Shown here piece after piece: positions 36,543-38,638 of a stretch of 38,638 nt of DNA. Source of the DNA: Pirellulales bacterium (lineage in GTDB: Bacteria > Planctomycetota > Planctomycetia > Pirellulales > UBA7805); assembly GCA_030751095.1 (NCBI GenBank), contig JASMGX010000009.1:1-38638 (forward strand), given 5' to 3'. The position numbers and the translations under genes were made by a program. Each line of letters begins with the position of its first letter. The first letter of the stretch is position 1. Under the pieces are notes generated by a model that made no database searches, was not told where the DNA came from, and saw only the letters and a list, made by a program, of their open reading frames with translations.

Positions 36543-37835
36543 ATGACCACGCTGACCAAGAGATTTCGTCCCGGCACCTACAACAGCGGCCAGCCCTACG
36601 CTCCGGCCCGCGGTCGCTACGCCCCGAGGCTGCAACTGGAGAACCGGTTGGCCCCCTGTCACGCGGTGATCGATCTACCGAGCGAGCAGCCCGAGGTAGC
36701 GCGGTTCATCGACGCGATCAAGCGCGAGATGAAAATCCGCTGTTACCAGCGCAAGACCATCAAGACCTACAAAAATGCGTTGCGGTTGTTGCTCCGTTGG
36801 TTTGGCGGTCCGCCCCACCAGATCACGCGGGAAGATGTTCGGGTATATCTTGAGACCCTGGTCGATGGCGGGGCCAGTTCATCCTGGATCGGCATCAACC
36901 TGTCGGCGATCCGCACCGGTTTCGACAAGATGTGCGGGCAGGGGATCACGCTCGGTCTCGAATCGCCCCGGCGTCCCAAGCGGCTTCCGGTCGTACTCAG
37001 TGGCCGGGAGATCATCCGCCTGCTGCAAGCGGCTCCATCGCTCCGCGACAAGTTGCTTTTGGGGATCATGTATGCCACGGCGATGCGGGTTTCGGAGGTT
37101 TGCCAACTCCGCAACCGGGACATCGATTTTGACCGTCGGCGAATTCGAGTCTGGCAGGGCAAGGGTCGCACCGACCGGCAGGTCCTCTTGCCCGAATCTT
37201 TGGAGGGGATTTTGCGGGAACTTTGCGGCAGCGGATCGGGGGACGATTTTATCTTTCCCGGTGACCGTCGCGGTCGTTACCTTTCACCCCGTACGGCCCG
37301 CCGCGCGATGCAGCGGGCGCTGAAGATGGCGGGTATTCGCAAGCGGGCGAGTTGTCATTCGCTACGTCATTCGAGTGCCACGCACATGGTGGAGAACGGC
37401 ACGAACATCCGCTGCATTCAGACATTGCTCGGTCACGTTCGTCTGGAGACGACCCGGCTCTACACACACGTTGCCGGTTTGAGCGAGCGGCAGGTGCGTT
37501 CGCCGCTCGACGTATTGACGATGAATGGCGAACAGCGATCATTGGTCCAGCCGGTAGGTCGTATGCGTTTGCAGTTATCGAAAACTGCCGATCCTTGTTC
37601 TGCTGCGGTGGAGTTAACGATTCTTACCGACACACGTCACGTCACGTTAGGGGGGATCACGGTCCGCGAGGCGCGACCCGGTTGGGTGACGTTGGAGTTA
37701 CCACCGTCGGAGCGTTGGGAGGAGCCGTTGCGTTGGCTAACGCGTCAGGAGCATGATCGGGTGGAGTCGCCTGAGTTTTATGCACTTTTGCAGCGGCATG
37801 CGACGGCCCGTTATTTAGCTTGGCGGGACCCGTAG
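36543..37835 (+). CDS. tyrosine recombinase / integrase with C-terminal extension
   Basis: A 430-residue site-specific recombinase. The N-terminal core-binding domain is followed by the catalytic domain with all expected residues: Arg in ATAMRVSEVCQLRNRDIDF, Lys in WQGKGRTDRQVLLP, His-x-x-Arg in CHSLRHSSATHMVENGT, His in LLGHVRLETTRLYTHVAG and the Tyr nucleophile in RLYTHV. The sequence resembles XerC/integron-type integrases but lacks the extra IntI helix. About 110 residues follow the Tyr and form a separate, beta-rich-looking domain of unknown function. No att sites or excisionase gene were found. The base composition is GC-rich compared with its flanks. Confidence 0.88.
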   Translation: MTTLTKRFRPGTYNSGQPYAPARGRYAPRLQLENRLAPCHAVIDLPSEQPEVARFIDAIKREMKIRCYQRKTIKTYKNALRLLLRWFGGPPHQITREDVRVYLETLVDGGASSSWIGINLSAIRTGFDKMCGQGITLGLESPRRPKRLPVVLSGREIIRLLQAAPSLRDKLLLGIMYATAMRVSEVCQLRNRDIDFDRRRIRVWQGKGRTDRQVLLPESLEGILRELCGSGSGDDFIFPGDRRGRYLSPRTARRAMQRALKMAGIRKRASCHSLRHSSATHMVENGTNIRCIQTLLGHVRLETTRLYTHVAGLSERQVRSPLDVLTMNGEQRSLVQPVGRMRLQLSKTADPCSAAVELTILTDTRHVTLGGITVREARPGWVTLELPPSERWEEPLRWLTRQEHDRVESPEFYALLQRHATARYLAWRDP

Positions 37836-37866
37836 CTTGGGCGGTTGATGGTTCGGTTGTTGGGGG

Positions 37867-37948
37867 CTTTTCCTCTGCGACTTTTCAGTTGCGGCTTTTC
37901 AGTTGCGACTTTTCTCTGCGACTTTTCTCTGCGACTTTTCAGTTGCGG
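37867..37948. repeat. 13/14-bp tandem array, 6 units
   Basis: Six adjacent units beginning CTTTTC and ending TGCGA or TGCGG: a 14-bp CTTTTCCTCTGCGA, two 14-bp CTTTTCAGTTGCG(G/A), two 13-bp CTTTTCTCTGCGA and one more 14-bp. It begins 31 bases after the recombinase stop. Could be a slippage array or a recombinase-linked site series. Confidence 0.9.
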
Positions 37949-38026
37949 CGTTGGTGCATTCTGCGCATTTTGTCCTGATCGTCGACCTGGATGCGAATTT
38001 TTCGCATTAAGCTACCCTGTTTTTGC

Positions 38027-38056
38027 TTGCCAAGACGGTCCATTTGGGGGGATAAT
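38027..38056 (+). promoter_or_regulatory. sigma-70-like promoter before the small membrane protein
   Basis: TTGCCA, an 18-base spacer and GATAAT: five of six matches in both boxes. It precedes the gene at 38161 by about 100 bases, leaving a long 5' leader. Only a sequence match. Confidence 0.4.
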
Positions 38057-38160
38057 GCATCATTGTTTTAACTTGGACATGTCACCGAGGGGGACGGAGT
38101 GCGCTCTTTCGGACACACTGTCCGCTAGAGTACTGTTGGCGTCACGGCGTCAGATCAGCC

Positions 38161-38493
38161 ATGAATCCCTACTTGTCACCGGAAACTCCCAATGACATTG
38201 CACCGCGCGCCTTGCGTGTCGGTTTGGGGCGTCCGTTAGTGCTGCTTTCCATTAGCGTTGGCTGCGTGCTTCTTGCTAGTTTGTTTTCGTGCATGTGCGG
38301 ACACTTGCCATTGGAAGCGACCTTCCTGACGGTCCCAGCTGTCATTCTGGCTGCGTTCGGTCGAGTTAGTTCTTCCGGTTGCAAATCTTCTGTTTCGATC
38401 ATTGCAACGGCCGTCGTCGGCCTGACGAGCCTAGTCCTCATGAAAAATATTAGCGACGTCCTTTGGTTTGGACATGACGCTATTTTGCGCTGA
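38161..38493 (+). CDS. small membrane protein with MNPY start
   Basis: A 110-residue protein that begins MNPYLSPETPN, a start found in many planctomycete membrane proteins of unknown role. Two or three hydrophobic helices follow (PLVLLSISVGCVLLASLF; FLTVPAVILAAFG; SIIATAVVGLTSLVLM). There are no recognisable catalytic residues. A promoter-like element lies 100 bases upstream, but no strong ribosome site precedes the ATG. Family and role unknown. Confidence 0.65.
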   Translation: MNPYLSPETPNDIAPRALRVGLGRPLVLLSISVGCVLLASLFSCMCGHLPLEATFLTVPAVILAAFGRVSSSGCKSSVSIIATAVVGLTSLVLMKNISDVLWFGHDAILR

Positions 38494-38638
38494 TTGTGCC
38501 GCCAACAAAGTCTGGTGGCAAAGTGGCCTACGGCCATCGCCGCCTAGCAAATAACCATTTGAATAGTCTGATACAATAAGTGGCAGACAGGCGCTGACTC
38601 GATTGGTTCGAGCGGCGACCACCACCCTAACCATTGGC
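38494..38638. other. terminal stretch, nothing identified
   Basis: The last 145 bases contain no recognisable gene. A GGTTCGAGC near 38600 looks like a tRNA T-loop but lacks pairing stems. Confidence 0.5.

Larger units (their letters stand above)
37836..38160. other. intergenic region after the recombinase
   Basis: Contains the 13/14-bp tandem array at 37867-37948, a perfect 7-bp inverted repeat ATGCGAA/TTCGCAT with a 3-base loop (37991-38007), and a promoter-like element (38027-38056). No gene is seen. An open frame at 37845-38195 is largely encoded by the repeat and is unlikely to be translated. Confidence 0.55.

Noticed and set aside
36543-38160. Integron with attC cassettes
   Set aside because: The recombinase lacks the extra helix typical of IntI, and the repeats downstream do not have attC pairing or length.
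38560-38638. Possible tRNA-like T-loop at the window end
   Set aside because: GGTTCGA is present but the flanking bases do not pair into T, anticodon or acceptor stems.

Overview
The window looks like bacterial chromosome from a planctomycete, probably a Pirellulales-type lineage. This is inferred from gene content: a small membrane protein beginning MNPYLSP, secreted Cys-rich proteins, an OprP-like porin, a C-terminally extended CsrA and many short convergent or divergent operons. No rRNA, tRNA, CRISPR array or transposase was recognised. Genes sit on both strands with short gaps.

Layout. Positions 1-2330 (minus) hold the N-terminal three quarters of DNA polymerase I, cut by the window edge inside the O-helix motif. 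A sulfotransferase follows on plus (2558-3715). The region 3731-12671 is a minus-strand flagellar-type export cluster. In transcription order it encodes a degenerate GHKL ATPase protein, a natural FliF-FliG fusion, FliH, FliI, FliJ, FliN, FliO, FliP, FliQ, FliR and a truncated FlhB. It has no FliM, FliK, FlhA, rod, hook or filament genes. FliF lacks its RBM3/collar region. FlhB lacks the whole autocleaving NPTH domain. The FliG part has lost the FliM-binding motif and most torque residues. Together these suggest a stripped-down or repurposed flagellar/type III export machine, the most unusual system here.

Positions 12912-24060 carry mostly housekeeping genes: an esterase-like protein without its expected catalytic His, malate dehydrogenase, ClpX with a strong terminator, a small SHOCT-like membrane protein, the DNA polymerase III delta subunit, a TPR lipoprotein, signal peptidase II with a DksA/TraR protein, threonine synthase, DapB and a small unknown protein. 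Then come a sedoheptulose-7-phosphate isomerase translationally coupled to an LplT-like transporter, a large lipoprotein lipase, a 14-bp tandem array and csrA.

Positions 29458-33688 hold a second highlight: a PTS EIIA domain fused to an SLC4 (band 3/NBC-like) anion transporter. Next to it are a Cys-rich secreted protein and an OprP-like porin. The right end has an acyl-CoA dehydrogenase, a second Cys-rich protein built of exact 19-residue repeats, a tyrosine recombinase with an unusual C-terminal extension, short tandem repeats and a small membrane protein.
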